A stretch of DNA of 64,000 nucleotides. Origin: Gambelia wislizenii (lineage: Eukaryota > Chordata > Lepidosauria > Squamata > Crotaphytidae). Location: NCBI GenBank assembly GCA_030847615.1, contig JAUMIR010000002.1, positions 283,630,028 to 283,694,027 on the forward strand, given 5' to 3'. Numbering within the stretch: the stretch's first letter is position 1; every line of letters begins with the position of its first letter. The notes under the pieces are model-generated. The model saw only the letters and a program-made list of their open reading frames with translations, made no database searches and was not told where the DNA came from. The position numbers and the translations under genes are program-made. Below, piece after piece: positions 10,001-21,496 of the stretch.

Positions 10001-10689
10001 TCTGTGGTAGAGACCTTCTTATGACCCTGGTCTTGCTTTTTTAATCAATAATTTAATGACTGCAAAGAATTTTCTTTTCTAAAAGAGAATTGTTTTGTCC
10101 TTTAAACCATTAGGACATAATGTTAATTTTTGTTTGTTTGTTTTTAAAACCCAAACCCACTTCTAGTCATTGCCAAAGTGGTGATGACTGGAAAGTGTGT
10201 TTTACTTTTTAAAAAATTAACACTGTTAACTTACCACACTATAGCACTATGACAATAATACATAAATTAACATTATATTATTATTATTATTATTATTATA
10301 CTGTTGTTTCTCTCTTTCTTTAAAAGAAACCCAGAACATTTTAGCAATAATTAAAATACTGATTTTAGAAATGTTGTAGTAAAATGGTGTCTAGCAGAAA
10401 ATTTATCATGCCTGTGTACCAACCTGTGGTAGGTTGATGTTTCCAATACAGAATTGTCTACCTCAGTGTCCTGTCTTTTAAAAAAGATGGAAGAGTAGCT
10501 CTAACCTTGTGCTCTCGTATATTATAGGGAAATTTGAATGTTCTGCAGTCTGAGAAAAGGTAGAAGAACTTCAGGGAAAATAACAGCTGTCAAAATGATA
10601 ATGATTGGATGATGGTGTCATGTGGATACCCAGTAAAAAGTGAGTGAATAAAGCATTGCAATTCCACAGTAAGTTGAAACTAAATACCC
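10001..10689. other. AT-rich intergenic with (ATT)n microsatellite
   Basis: Contains an (ATT)n tract at about 10275-10300. Otherwise nothing is recognised. Confidence 0.4.
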
Positions 10690-10915
10690 TAAAGGCACCA
10701 GATCCTGCCTGTTCTTGGAAGCTAAGCAGGACCAGCCTTGGTCAGTATTTGGATGGGGGGCCACCAATAAACATCAGGTACTGTAGGCTATATTTCAGAG
10801 GGAAAAAATTGCAAAACAACCTCTGAGTATTCCTTGCCTAAGAAAACCCTATGAAACTCAAGGGGTCACCATAAATTGACAGGTGACTTGAAGACATGCA
10901 CAAACATGCACACAA
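10690..10915 (+). mobile_element. 5S-rRNA-headed SINE
   Basis: 10700-10790 is a degraded 5S rRNA: TTGGAAGCTAAGCAGGACC, TTGGTCAGTATTTGGATGGG, then GGTACTGTAGGCT, in 5S order and covering the internal control region. It is fused to the same 3' body as SINE family B (CTGAGTATTCCTTGCC, AAGAAAACCCTATGA, GGGGTCACCATAAATTGACA). It is not a functional 5S gene: the 5' third is missing and substitutions are many. Confidence 0.85.
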
Positions 10916-11035
10916 TGTTTCCATAGTAAACATCTAGTGTGGAATCACCCATATACAGAGGAATATATCATAGGTACCTAATATGTATGTTACAGTAATT
11001 AATAGATATAATACAAGTTGAGCATCCCTAATCTT

Positions 11036-11112
11036 ACAATCAATCATAGAATCATAGACTTGGAAGAGACCACAAGCGCCATCCAGTCCAACCCCCTGCC
11101 ATACAGGAACAC
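11036..11112 (-). mobile_element. CR1 3'-end fragment
   Basis: ATCATAGAATCATAGACTTG, GAAGAGACCACAAG, CCATCCAGTCCAACCCCC on + is the reverse of the CR1 tail. Truncated to under 80 bp. Confidence 0.85.
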
Positions 11113-11481
11113 AGTCTTATTTTCATCTGCACCCAAAGGTCGACTTAGCCAGTTAACTGTAAAACTGTAAAATGACCAGCACAATGTAAGGGAGAATCAA
11201 AGCTTGCTTCGATAAACAGACCCTGTTAGAATCAATAAGGGATCCATCTCCCCTAGGGATTTTGTAGCAGGAAAACAAAATAATCCCATTTATATCAACT
11301 TGAGAACTTTGGAGGAATGGGCAGACACACATATGATAAATAAATTCAGGAATAAATATCTAAGCTTTCACTTCACACTTTGGTGGGCTCCCTTTGTAAG
11401 GCTTTTCTGAAATGCTTGGGACCAGGAGTGTTTTGTATTTTTGATTGTTTAAAGATTTTGGAATACCTGTATTTGCATAAA

Positions 11482-11745
11482 CAGTAGGACCCCTGTATCT
11501 GTGGGGGATTGGTTCCGGGGTGCCCACGGATACCAAAAACCATGGATAACAGTTTATGCCATTGAAAATAATGGGGCTTCTGGATTAAAATACCATAGAG
11601 TTGCCTTGGAGGACCTAGAAAACATCTAGAGAGGATGCCTCTCTAGGCATTTTCTAGGAAGACTCTATGGTAGGTGTGCTGTTTTGTATCCCACAGATAA
11701 CTGAAACTGTGGATATTGGTTCCACGGATACATATAGATATACAT
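11482..11745. mobile_element. mariner-like MITE, copy 2
   Basis: Starts CAGTAGGACCCCTGTATCTG. Interior motifs GGATTGGTTCCGGGG and GGATACCAAAAACCATGGAT are shared with 39148-39400. The right end is decayed. Confidence 0.7.
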
Positions 11746-12319
11746 AGACACCTCCCATCATCTCACAGATCCTTGCTTCTCTCTCCAGCCTCACGTCTCG
11801 TTCTTTCACTACTTGTGTTGTGTATGAGATGCGAGGCTTGAAAGAGACTGAGGATCTGTGAAATGGTGGGAAACCAAACTTTTTGTACTACACAAGTCGC
11901 CAACGAATGAGGTGCAAGGTTGGAGAGAGACTCAGGATCTGAGAGATGAACGAGCAGGAGCACTGCAGTTGCTGCCTCAAAGGCAGAAGTCGGTGTTTTC
12001 AGATTTTAAATCTCCAGATTAGGGAAGCTCAACCTGTATCTATTCCTGTTGGCACTCAAAATCATTGGCTATATCCTAACAAAAGAGGCATGAAAAAATA
12101 CAAACTGGAATCAGTTATCCAAGAAGCCAATAATGATATATTAACTGTTATGCAGAACAATGAAAACTAACTAAAACAATTCAAAAGAATACCCTCAAGA
12201 CAGCATTGATATAGCTAAAAAATAGTGCCTATATATTGGGCAATAACCATGTATAAAACGAAGATTTCATACACAGTAACTTTGTAGTTGAACATTGCTA
12301 TGCTACATTCAAAGCTATA
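11746..12319. other. intergenic, nothing recognised
   Basis: A local inverted pair near 11780-11960 (ATCCTTGCTTCTCTCTCCAG; GGTTGGAGAGAGACTCAGGAT) suggests a decayed palindromic element, but its ends could not be set. Confidence 0.3.
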
Positions 12320-12560
12320 TTGTTGTATGCCTTCAAGTAATTTCTGATTTATGGTGACCCTAAGGCAAATCTATCATGGGGTTTTCTTGGTAAGATTTAT
12401 TCGAGGGGGGGTGGCTTTGCCTCCATTTGAGGCTGAGAGAGTGTGACTTGCCCAAGGCCACCCATTGGTTTGCCATTGGTGAGCGGGGATTCAAACCCTG
12501 GTCTACAGAGCCATAATCCCAGTGCTCAAACCTGTATACCAGATTGGGTCTCACTCAACG
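12320..12560 (-). mobile_element. tRNA-derived SINE (family B), reverse
   Basis: Reads TTGTATGCCTTCAAGTAATT, ATGGTGACCCTAAGGCAA, GCCCAAGGCCACCCATTGG and GGGGATTCAAACCCTGGTC on +, the complement of the 9335 copy including its B box. Confidence 0.85.
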
Positions 12561-12576
12561 CTGTACTCAAACACTA

Positions 12577-12848
12577 GGAGCCCTGGTGGTGCAGTGGTTA
12601 AATGCCAGTACTGTAAGTCACCACGTTGCAAGTTCGATTCCAGCGGGCTCCAAGGTTCACTCAGCCTTCCATCCTTTCATAGGTCCGTAAAATGAGTACC
12701 CACCTTGTGGGGGCAATTAGCTAACACACATTGAAAACTGCTTAATGCAGTGTAGATGTGTAAATGGCTATTGCTTAAAAACAATTTGTAAGCTGCTCTG
12801 ATAGCCTTGTGGCTGAAGAGCGGGGAATAAATAAATAAATAAATATTG
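12577..12848 (+). mobile_element. Sauria-type SINE with clean TSD
   Basis: The tRNA-like head at 12577-12651 still has a 7-bp acceptor stem (GGAGCCC with GGGCTCC) and a B box (GTTGCAAGTTCGATTCC). The body has ACTCAGCCTTCCATCC, GTAAAATGAGTACCC and GGGGGCAATTAGCTAAC. The tail is (AATA)n. Flanked by AACACTA at 12570-12576 and 12849-12855. Its part from 12630 onward is included in a tandem duplication. Confidence 0.9.
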
Positions 12849-13459
12849 AACACTACAGCCAACCTTACCAACAAGACAGAAGCGATATGATAGCCCTGTT
12901 TAAGTATTTGAAGGGATGTCACGCTGAGGATGGAGCAGGCTTGTTTTCTGCTGCTCCAGAGACTGGAACACGGAGCAATGGGTGCAAGCTCCAGGAACAG
13001 AGATTCCACCTCAACATGAGGAGGAACTTTTTGACAGTCAGAGCAAGTTCGATTCCAGCGGGCTCCAAGGTTCACTCAGCCTTCCATCCTTTCATAGGTC
13101 CGTAAAATGAGTACCCACCTTGTGGGGGCAATTAGCTAACACACATTGAAAACTGCTTAATGCAGTGTAGATGTGTAAATGGCTATTGCTTAAAAACAAT
13201 TTGTAAGCTGCTCTGATAGCCTTGTGGCTGAAGAGCGGGGAATAAATAAATAAATAAATATTGAACACTACAGCCAACCTTACCAACAAGACAGAAGCGA
13301 TATGATAGCCCTGTTTAAGTATTTGAAGGGATGTCACGCTGAGGATGGAGCAGGCTTGTTTTCTGCTGCTCCAGAGACTGGAACACGGAGCAATGGGTGC
13401 AAGCTCCAGGAACAGAGATTCCACCTCAACATGAGGAGGAACTTTTTGACAGTCAGAGC
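12630..13459. repeat. 415-bp direct tandem duplication (2 copies)
   Basis: Copy 1 is 12630-13044, copy 2 is 13045-13459. As read they are identical base for base. The unit starts inside the SINE head and ends inside CR1, cutting both elements, so it is a segmental duplication and not a transposon. The breakpoint has the 2-bp microhomology GC (AGAGC/TTGC). Confidence 0.92.
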
Positions 13460-13660
13460 TGTTCGGCAGTGGAACACACTCCCTCGGAGCGTGGTGGGGT
13501 CTCCTTCTTTGGAGGTCTTTAAACAGAGGCTGGATGGCCATCTGTCGGGGATGCTTTGATTGTGATTTCCTGCGTGGCAGGGGGTTGGACTGGATGGCCC
13601 TCGTGGTCTCTTCCAACTCTGCAATTCTATGATTCTATGATTCTATGATTCTAGGTATGA
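12880..13660 (+). mobile_element. CR1 LINE 3' end, partly duplicated
   Basis: Encodes [20 protein letters not shown], then [15 protein letters not shown]. The second copy continues to [13 protein letters not shown] and the CR1 tail (GGGTTGGACTGGATGGCC, ATTCTATGATTCTATG). 13050-13275 in the middle is the duplicated SINE segment. Confidence 0.9.
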
Positions 13661-15406
13661 GGGGTAGAAACATCCAACTTTTTAAGGGTCACTTTTTTAT
13701 AGTAAAATGGACACTGGGGATTGTGGTGTTTTTGTAAAACTTTTATATCTACAAATATACTAGTGAGGAAGGGCACAACAACTAGCTGGTACTGCTTCAC
13801 ACAGACACACCAAAGCAGCAGACCTCACAGCTCCCTGATGTCTCTTCTTGCCAGCTAACCTGGGCCTTGTTTACACTAGTGGTAAAATCCAAATCCCCCC
13901 TGAGTCTAGCCCGATAATGCCACACAATATACAGCATTATCCCTGGATCTAGTGCAATAGTGCTACACAATGTGTGGCCCTATCCAGACCGGACTCGGGG
14001 TATACTACCTAAAACCTGGCCTTGAAAGACTCACAGTTCTCTCTAGAGTTTGCTGGAAACTCCAGAGAAAACTGTAGTGTGGACAAAGGATCCACACTGG
14101 ATGCAGGGGCTGGGAGGCAGGAAAAGTGCTGCCTGATGGGTGCTGCCATTTCCCCCCTCTTTGGTGCTGCAGCTGCTGGCTTGGCCTTCCCAGAGCACAG
14201 TCACTCCGTCACTATGCACTGGGAAGGCAGAGCCAGCAGTGGCTGGGCTGAGGAGGGGGGGGAAATGGTGATGCTTGTTGTCCTGTGCTGGGCTGAGTCA
14301 CTCACTCTAACCCTCAGAATGATATGCCATATGCTGGGGTCTGCCTTGTCACTTGTTCTGAGACCAGAGGGAGTGACTGTGCTGGTCGGAGTCACTTGCT
14401 CTGACTCTCAGGAGCAGCTGCACACTGGGGGTCTGCTTTGTTAAAGAGTATGTCTGAAGCTCTTTGGGAAGAGGCGTCTGGCTAGGTATCAGCAACAGAC
14501 CCACAGCAGGGGATAAAAATCTGGTGGGGAGAGCAGACTTTTTGGTCAGGTAAGTGTGACACTTAAATGTAGACCAGAGTGGTCCAAATATCGTGCGGGG
14601 CAGTTCTAGTGCAGCTCCGGGCCAAAGAAGTCTGATTTTCAATTGGATTTTTACCCACCCACCCCATGTAGTCAAGGCTCCAAAATCCTATTTCTCTCAA
14701 TCTCACTGGCCAAATTCCAGCTGCCTTGTCCTCTTTGGGTACCTTTCTACCCCCACCATCACCCTGGCAGAGCACATCTTGGGTTCTTATTCCAAGGAGA
14801 AGGAAGTGGCATGTTACAAGATTATCTGCAGCACCTCAGAGATGGCTATCAGTGATGCAACTCCACACAGCCAGAAGGCTGGTTTTGAATGACCCAAACT
14901 CATTAGCAAGGCTTTGTGGATATTTTTCATAATACTGACATGGCAGTGAGAAGGAGCTGCCAATCCTGTGAGAAAGTCCTCTCTCTGTCTCTACCTACAA
15001 TCACCTGTCACTCAGATTGAAGTCTGGAAAAGGAGATATGGAAATAGGCCTAGAGACAGACCTATGGTATAGATTCAGAGATAAACAGTTCCTAGGGTTT
15101 CAGTGTGATCTCCTTTTCAGTTTTTAAGAACATGTCAGGAGACAACCAGGGCCTATTATGCAAATGCTTTTGGCTGTCATGGAAATGCCCCAGGGAGAGG
15201 CTCAGTCCTTTCTTTTTCAGTAATAATCATTGGCATCCTTATTTTGGTGGGTGGGGATGCTTTGCACATGCCTTTGAATATTTCATTTAGAGTTGGATCA
15301 TTCCTTCACAGACCATGTGGAAGAGTTCTCAAACATAAACATGCTGGTTCAGGAAATCTGCTAATTTGTGAGGACAGAACAAGATGTTACTGAGGTAAAG
15401 ACATGT
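13661..15406. other. intergenic, no gene recognised
   Basis: A region starting near 13867 (GGGCCTTGTTTACACTAG) looks like the left end of a Harbinger-type element (compare 28206, 29041), but no matching right end was found. Open frames near 14022-14444 lack recognisable domains. No splice-site-bounded exon was found. Confidence 0.35.
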
Positions 15407-15890
15407 TTTAATAATAATAATAATAATAATAATAAAATTTATTTATACCCCGCCCCTCTGTTAAAACAATCCGGGCAGCTTACAAAAATTAAAATACAAT
15501 ACAGCTAAAATCCCCAAACACCCCCCACCCCACCCTCCCCCATAAAAAATATTAAACAATTATAAATTAAAACCAACTGATCTAAAATCACAATTAAAAA
15601 CAATAAATACTATAAAATACTATAAATGGCCAGCGGACTAAAAGAAGCCAGGATCCCCTGAGGCCGGTATCTAATTAGGAAAGGCCTGGCGAAAGAGATC
15701 CATCTTTAGTGCTTTTTTTAAAGCTACTCAGGGTTGTTATCTGACGGATCTCGTTCGGCAGGTCATTCCACAATTTGGGGGCGATTACCGAAAAGCTTTT
15801 GCAAAAAGGTTTTACTGTTTTGCAAAGTAACACAAAAGCAAGAGGCCTTTCTTTAAAGGAACTGGTGGGCCCTAGGCCCACTGATCTCCT
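15407..15890 (-). mobile_element. L2-like LINE 3' end with (AAT)n tail
   Basis: The minus strand encodes the terminal reverse transcriptase motif SFSVIAPKLWNDLPNEIR and LSSFKK (15675-15881). It is followed by a 3' UTR ending at an (ATT)n tract (15407-15436 on +, AATAAT). Typical of L2/CR1-group LINEs. Confidence 0.75.
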
Positions 15891-16045
15891 CTAAATGCAC
15901 AGAACTGCCAATGCAATGTGTCCTACATTAATTTGTGTAAACAAAGAATGCAATTTCAATTTTCCTCCTCAAGTACTAAACCCTCATTCAATTTTTATTT
16001 TAAGTTATTTTTTAGATTTGTATTGTATGCCATTCCATCTTCTAA

Positions 16046-16670
16046 GGACTTTATCAGACTAGCACCCAAAAACGCTGTAATTCCATGAATGGGGAAAGCA
16101 GAAACATAGTGGCATTATTACACTTATTATCGCATGTCACTGTAATCATGTGAAAGAACTGCCACGGAATTATCGCATGACCAGCACTAGCACTTTAGGA
16201 ATGGGACTTTACTTCCATGATTTAGTATGAGTGAGATTTCGGCAGTTCTTGCAAGATGCAAGCGCACTTAAAAACACCCAGAAGCCCATAATTTGCAAAG
16301 TAAATGAATACACAAACACTTAAACAAACCTAAAAACATGCAAACAAACTGGAACAGTTCATAAAAAGAATGTTCTGTGGATAGTTTTCATGTTCTCACC
16401 TGGATGTTTTCTCACCAGGAACGAGGAGGGAGGAAAGAGGACCATGCTGTAATCTCATGATTATAGTGGGATGTATTTTCACACACTCTTCAATAGCATG
16501 AAAAAAGTGATATTGGGAGCTACTGACGGCTTGTCCCGTCAATTAAAAGTGATGCCTTATTTTTAGCTGGAGCACAGTTTGACCACGCGAACATGACAAC
16601 ATTGTGTGATAACATTTGCACTACCATGATGTCGTAATTGTGCAATTTTTGCCATGTCTAATAAAGTCCT
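16046..16670. mobile_element. TIR MITE (GGACTTTATCA family), copy 1
   Basis: Left GGACTTTATCAGACTAG, right CATGTCTAATAAAGTCC. Flanks TAA and TAG resemble the TWA target of Harbinger. Internal motif GGCTTGTCCCGTCAATTAAA recurs as GGCTTGGCCTGTCAATAAAA in the 34662 copy. No transposase frame. Confidence 0.75.
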
Positions 16671-18392
16671 AGGTGATTGTTGCTGCTAACAGTACAGCAC
16701 TCCATATTTTCAAAGCACGGTTCAATTATTAACAAATTACTTGATTAGCCCTCTAGGATGTGGGAAATCAGATAATAATCCAGCAAGGCACAATAACATA
16801 CAATAGAGTTATTGACATAACATTCCTGGCAGTGTGAGTGTTTATATTTCAAGTACTGAGAGGGCTAGCTCATTATAAGCCTATATATTTGAGAGAATTG
16901 CCTGGAGCTTTTCCCTTTCCAAATAATAGAATCTTGGAAGTGATAGATTTTGCAGATTTTATACAAAGGCTTTGGACAATAAAGGTTGTGCCTTTGATCA
17001 CACAGCCTGAAGCATGGTACAAATTCAAACAGTAAAGGAGAAGAAAGGTGTGCTCAGAACCACCTGGAGGTCTTGAAAGACATGGGCTTCTGCTCTTCAC
17101 TAATTCCTATTCTGGCCATTGTGTTGTCAATCCATACCAGCTTCATGTTGCTGTGAATCTCAAAGAGAAAAGCCACCTCTCTATCACAGAGATAAATGAG
17201 ATGAGGCATTTTTGCTTATTTTTCATGGCTTATTTTGAGGCAAAGTCATATCAACTGCAATTCTTTTAAAAGTCTACTTACTTCAAACCTTCCTAAGAAT
17301 AAGGGGTTTGTCAGAAGCAGTAACCAAAGTCAGCCTCATCAACAACACCATCCAAGTTTTACAGACATTCCCATCTCTGTCTGTAGACTCTAACTTGCTT
17401 GCATTTGGTCCAGGCCATTGAGAACAGGCAATTTCTTCAGCGCTGCTGACACTGAATGAGTAATGTTTTCCTCTAGTGAAGTTGTTTAAGTACATGGAAG
17501 AGAGAAGAATTCCAATTTTTTATCTTCCTGGCAGTTGCTGGACCCAGGCAGAACTTGATCTGCTCTCTTGGTCCAAGACAATTTGAAATGTGAAGGTTGT
17601 TACGTTGTATGCATCACATGTTACCAATGCTGTACTAATAATCCACCAGCAGTTATTTGCCTTGATGGAACATAATAGAAAAAGGCAGTACATATAATTA
17701 TGAACATCAGCTGCTGGGGGCAAACCACAAGCAATGTCCTTCACCTTGATATTTGCCTGAAAGCTTCCCAAAAGCATCTTCCCAAAAGCATTTGGCTATT
17801 GTTCAAAACAGAATCTGGAATTACATAGCCCTTGGGCTGATTCAGCAAAACATGCCCTATTTTAACAAAACAACAACAACAATGAAATAGAAAGTAATTT
17901 GGCCTGACATTGATTGTTATGACTGAATGATTGATTGTTGAAAGGGTAAGTGCTCTGACCAATGAATTGGAAAATGTAGGTTTTATGTCCCAGGAAAAGG
18001 TCTCTGAACCTCTAAGAAAGCTCTGAGAGGGGAAAATAAGACACTGGCATGACATCTGGTGACTGAGTGCGTATCAACACCAGCCAGGATATGCCAGCAC
18101 GAAACAGGCTGGAGTCCACACAGGAACGCTGGCCCATCCCTGCCGCCGCTGCCATCGCTGCCACCGCCATTTTCTCTGATGTCTAGGAAGGCAGGCCTGC
18201 AACATGTGACCAAGGTCCCTTCATGTGACCAGCTTTGGTCACATGCTGTGGGACCCTTGCCTGGCTCCTGGGAGAGCTAGGGAGATGGCAGCGGCAGCAA
18301 GGACTGGGGTGCCGGATGGACTCCTGTGGATGCGAGGGGCCTGATCCATTTTTGGCCACTGGTAGCAGAATAAACTGGCTATTTTCTTATAG
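16671..18392. other. intergenic, no gene recognised
   Basis: Mixed sequence with short open frames only. 18130-18180 has a (CCGCTGCCAT)-like CG patch. No TE family motif or exon could be supported. Confidence 0.35.
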
Positions 18393-18560
18393 CAGGTTAT
18401 TGGACCCTACTCTCGCTTGCCCCCATCTCAGCCCTGTATCTGCTCCAGGGGTGGTGAGGACTGCTCGGGGGCAGAATGGGGCAAAAACCCTGTGCCATAT
18501 GGACTGCAAGGCTCTGAGATGGGGACAAGCCAGGGTATTTAGCCCATGTAGCTAAGGCCT
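18393..18560. mobile_element. palindromic MITE (family P150), copy 1
   Basis: Left CGCTTGCCCCCATCTCAG pairs with right CTGAGATGGGGACAAGCC, and outer GGACCCTA with TAGGGTA-like sequence. The same layout and sequence occur at 51721-51870. Confidence 0.65.
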
Positions 18561-18586
18561 GAGGCTGCTGCCACTCTGCAGAAATA

Positions 18587-18785
18587 CAGTTGTCCCTCCG
18601 TATTCACGGCTTGAAAATATTCTTAGAAAAATAATAGTCCAAAAAGCAAACTTTGATTTTGCCATCTTATATAAGGGACACCATTTTGCTATGCCATTGC
18701 ATATAATGGGACTTGAGTATTCACAGATTTTGGTATCCACGGGGGATCCTGGAACCAAACCCCAGCGAATATGAAGGGAAAACTG
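18587..18785. mobile_element. mariner-like MITE, copy 3
   Basis: Ends CAGTTGTCCCTCCGTATTC and GAAGGGAAAACTG, flanked by TA (18585-18586, 18786-18787). Motifs TGCCATTGCATATAATGGGA and TTTGGTATCCACGGGGGATC. A P190 palindrome follows within 3 bp. Confidence 0.85.
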
Positions 18786-18787
18786 TA

Positions 18788-18972
18788 ATGCCGTTTGACA
18801 CTACTTTAACTATCATGGCTCCATCCTATGGAATCCTGGAATATGTCGTTTGTTGTGGCACCAGAGCTCTCTTGACAGAGAAGGCTAAATACCTCAAAAA
18901 ACTACAAATCCCAGAATTCTATAGCATTAAGCCATGGCAGTTAAAGTGGTGTCAAACTGCATTATTTCAGCA
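18788..18972. mobile_element. palindromic MITE (family P190), copy 3
   Basis: ATGCCGTTTGACACTACTTT on the left, AAAGTGGTGTCAAACTGCAT on the right. ATGGCTCCATCCTATGGAAT and AACTACAAATCCCAGAATTC lie in the arms. Confidence 0.85.
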
Positions 18973-19607
18973 GTGTGTGAGCAGGCTGAGTGAGGCTGCT
19001 TGCAGGTGGGTAAAAAGTCACCGAAAATCCCAGGTTTTGCTCCTGCATAAAGCAATTTTACTTTGGGATCCATATGGGAATTTCATTCCTACAAAGTATT
19101 TTTTGAGAGCTACCAGCATTACCAAAGACATTTTATTCCCACTTTCCAAGTCGGTTTAAATTAATCCAATACTTTCTGAAATGAAATGTATCAGTTACTT
19201 GCCTGTTTGTTTCAACTTTATTTCTGCTACTGAACAGTGGAAATCTGAAACAGGCATGTTAGTCTGTTGAAACTAAACAACAAAAAGTCCATTGGCATCT
19301 TAAAGACTTGCAAATTTGCTTAAACTTAACTACTTTGCCTGTAAAGAAAGCAGACACACCTGGACCTAAATAATACAGATATAAACTATTGCCGTGGCTC
19401 ATTAATTGCCATTCTCACAAAGTGGGCATTTTATTAGAATGACAGAACTCGGTATATACTGGGAAAGTGTACCAAATCCAGAAACAATTCAACCAATTAA
19501 ATAGGAATGCTTTGAAGGCAGAGTCACACAATCCTAATGAACTCCTTATGGGTGTTTCAGGAAGCAAACTGCAACACCCACTTCAAGGTATAATATGCTC
19601 TTTGCAT
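18973..19607. other. intergenic, nothing firm
   Basis: Near 19250-19315 (TTAGTCTGTTGAAACTAAAC, AAAAAGTCCATTGGCATC) is a short stretch resembling a common reptile interspersed repeat, class not determined. Confidence 0.3.
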
Positions 19608-20095
19608 GTAAAGTGAGCCCGCCATATCCATGGGCTTAAGATCTATGGGTTCAACCACCACAAAATACAATATACAAATGTACACAACACTATACCTGTA
19701 TTGTACTGTTCTTTCCCCAACATAGTATTCAAACAAAACAGGAGATCTCTTTTATAGGGAAGCAGTGGAGGTGCAGCAAACCCTGGGTGCCAGGTGTGCC
19801 ACCAAGCACACATTCTTCATGCTCCCCTGCTTCCAGGGAGCTTGCCAGCTGCCTGCTTCTGCCTTGCAAAGGAACCCTGCTGCCTCGAAGGCAGAAGCGG
19901 GCATCTAACGGGCTAGTCGGAGGTGGGGAAACCTGAAGAATGCGTGCTTGGTGGTGTGCCTGGTGGCTGGGCTTGCTGCTGCCTCTGCTGCTGTCCTATG
20001 CCATTTTTTAATAGGGACTTGAGCTTGCGCATTTTTTGGTATACACAGGGAGCCTGGAACCAATCCCACATGGATACCAAGAATCCACTGTGTCC
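19608..20095. mobile_element. decayed mariner-like MITE with GC-rich core
   Basis: Left TGAGCCCGCCATATCCATGG; right part GGAACCAATCCCACATGGAT then CCAAGAATCCACTGTG, matching the family's terminal motifs. The core 19760-19990 is GC-rich and differs from the other copies. Confidence 0.45.
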
Positions 20096-21496
20096 TGTCA
20101 GATAGTTTCCTACTAGCTGAAACAGGTTTTGATATTTTACTAATTCTATATTGCTTTACGGTTTGTGAGCCATCTCAAGGCAGGAAGGATAGATGCAAAG
20201 GAACATTCTCACTCCTAGTTTCTAGCCTGAGAGGCATTAGGCACCTAACAACCCAGTTAAGGCACAGTACCTATTAATTCAATAACATTATAATATAAAT
20301 TGTTCCTGTGTACATAGTGTGCCTCATATTAGGCTCTATCTTCCCATGGACCTTGCAGGTACAGTTATAGATAAGGGCTCTATTCACTGTGAAGTTCCAT
20401 TGTGCAAGCCTAACTGAAATGAATGGGAGGTTGTGCAAGACCCTACAATGTTATTTTCCAACCCTATGGGGATGCATGTCTTCTCACAGGATCGTCATGA
20501 CTCCTCTCTGTGGTTCTGTTGGTGAGAGTTTTATGAAAAACAACAAAATGTGGGAGTAATTTCACACATGACTGATTTTACTGAGAAAGCTATAAAGCCA
20601 TTAACAGAGGCGTCTGTACTGCTATAGATACGGCTATAGAATTGCTTGTCCACAGAACCATATACAGCTTTACAAGAGCACTTAACCAGTTTGCTTCTAT
20701 GGGCTTTACCAGGCAAATAGCTAAAAGTTTCATAAAGGTGGCAGTACATTTTCCTTCTTATGCACTTCTCTCGGACCTTTCTTAAGTGGGTACTTACACA
20801 AAAAGTGGTCAAAGGAAGTGTCAATGATTTATACTTCTGCTTTTCATATTTCCTGTGTGAAGTTAAAAGCGAGGACTTGCACCCCCACACTATGGCAATA
20901 ATAACATGCATGGTGCAGCTGAGTGTGGAACTCAGAAATCATGCTGCAGGTGAAAAGAGTACAAATCCACATGCAGATGCTGGCCATAGCTTGCAGCTTG
21001 ATCTCTTGAGATCAAAGCCATTTGGGGGTCAAAAAACAAAACAAAACAGTATATAGCTTACACTCCTCAGCAACATCTAATGAAATAAGAAGAGTGGTAT
21101 TGCAACACTTTATAAGGTTGATTCTCTCAACAGATATGGACTGGTTATTATTATACTTTCTGAGCTCCCTTCTCCAGTATATACTGGAAAGAGCAGGAAG
21201 TAGGACTGAAACGATGCCAGCTATAAATGTGAAGTCTTGGCTTCTTGCATTGCAACACCACTAGGGCCTTGAGATTTCTTGTAAAGTTACACTCCTCCAC
21301 CTCTAACACTTCACAGATGATAATACTGGGCACTAAGAATCACTATGAGTGTCCTAAGCCAAGGGTAGACAAAATATGGCACTCCAGAAGTTGCTATTAA
21401 ACTTTATTGAACTCTCTTCTCTGCTTTCTGCTTGCTGTTTTAATTTCTTTCTCAGAAATCTGCCCTATATTGGTTTCTTCTAAAGCAGGTATGTTA
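20096..21496. other. intergenic, no gene recognised
   Basis: An inverted pair near 20560 (TTTCACACATGAC) and 20845 (TTTCCTGTGTGAAGTT) hints at another decayed TIR element. Nothing coding is supported. Confidence 0.3.

Noticed and set aside
10690..10800. 5S rRNA gene
   Set aside because: The first third is missing and it is fused to a SINE body; a pseudogene-like SINE head.
12577..12651. tRNA gene
   Set aside because: The acceptor stem pairs, but the D and anticodon arms do not form a standard tRNA, and it continues into a SINE body.
14022..14444. 140-codon + strand frame
   Set aside because: No recognisable motif; composition and overlapping frames fit non-coding GC-rich sequence.
18059..18555. 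Possible exons in a CG-rich patch
   Set aside because: The CG-rich patch is short, frames overlap on both strands, and part of it is the P150 palindrome.
20531..20911. 126-codon minus frame
   Set aside because: No similarity recognised; cysteine-rich by chance in AT-rich sequence.
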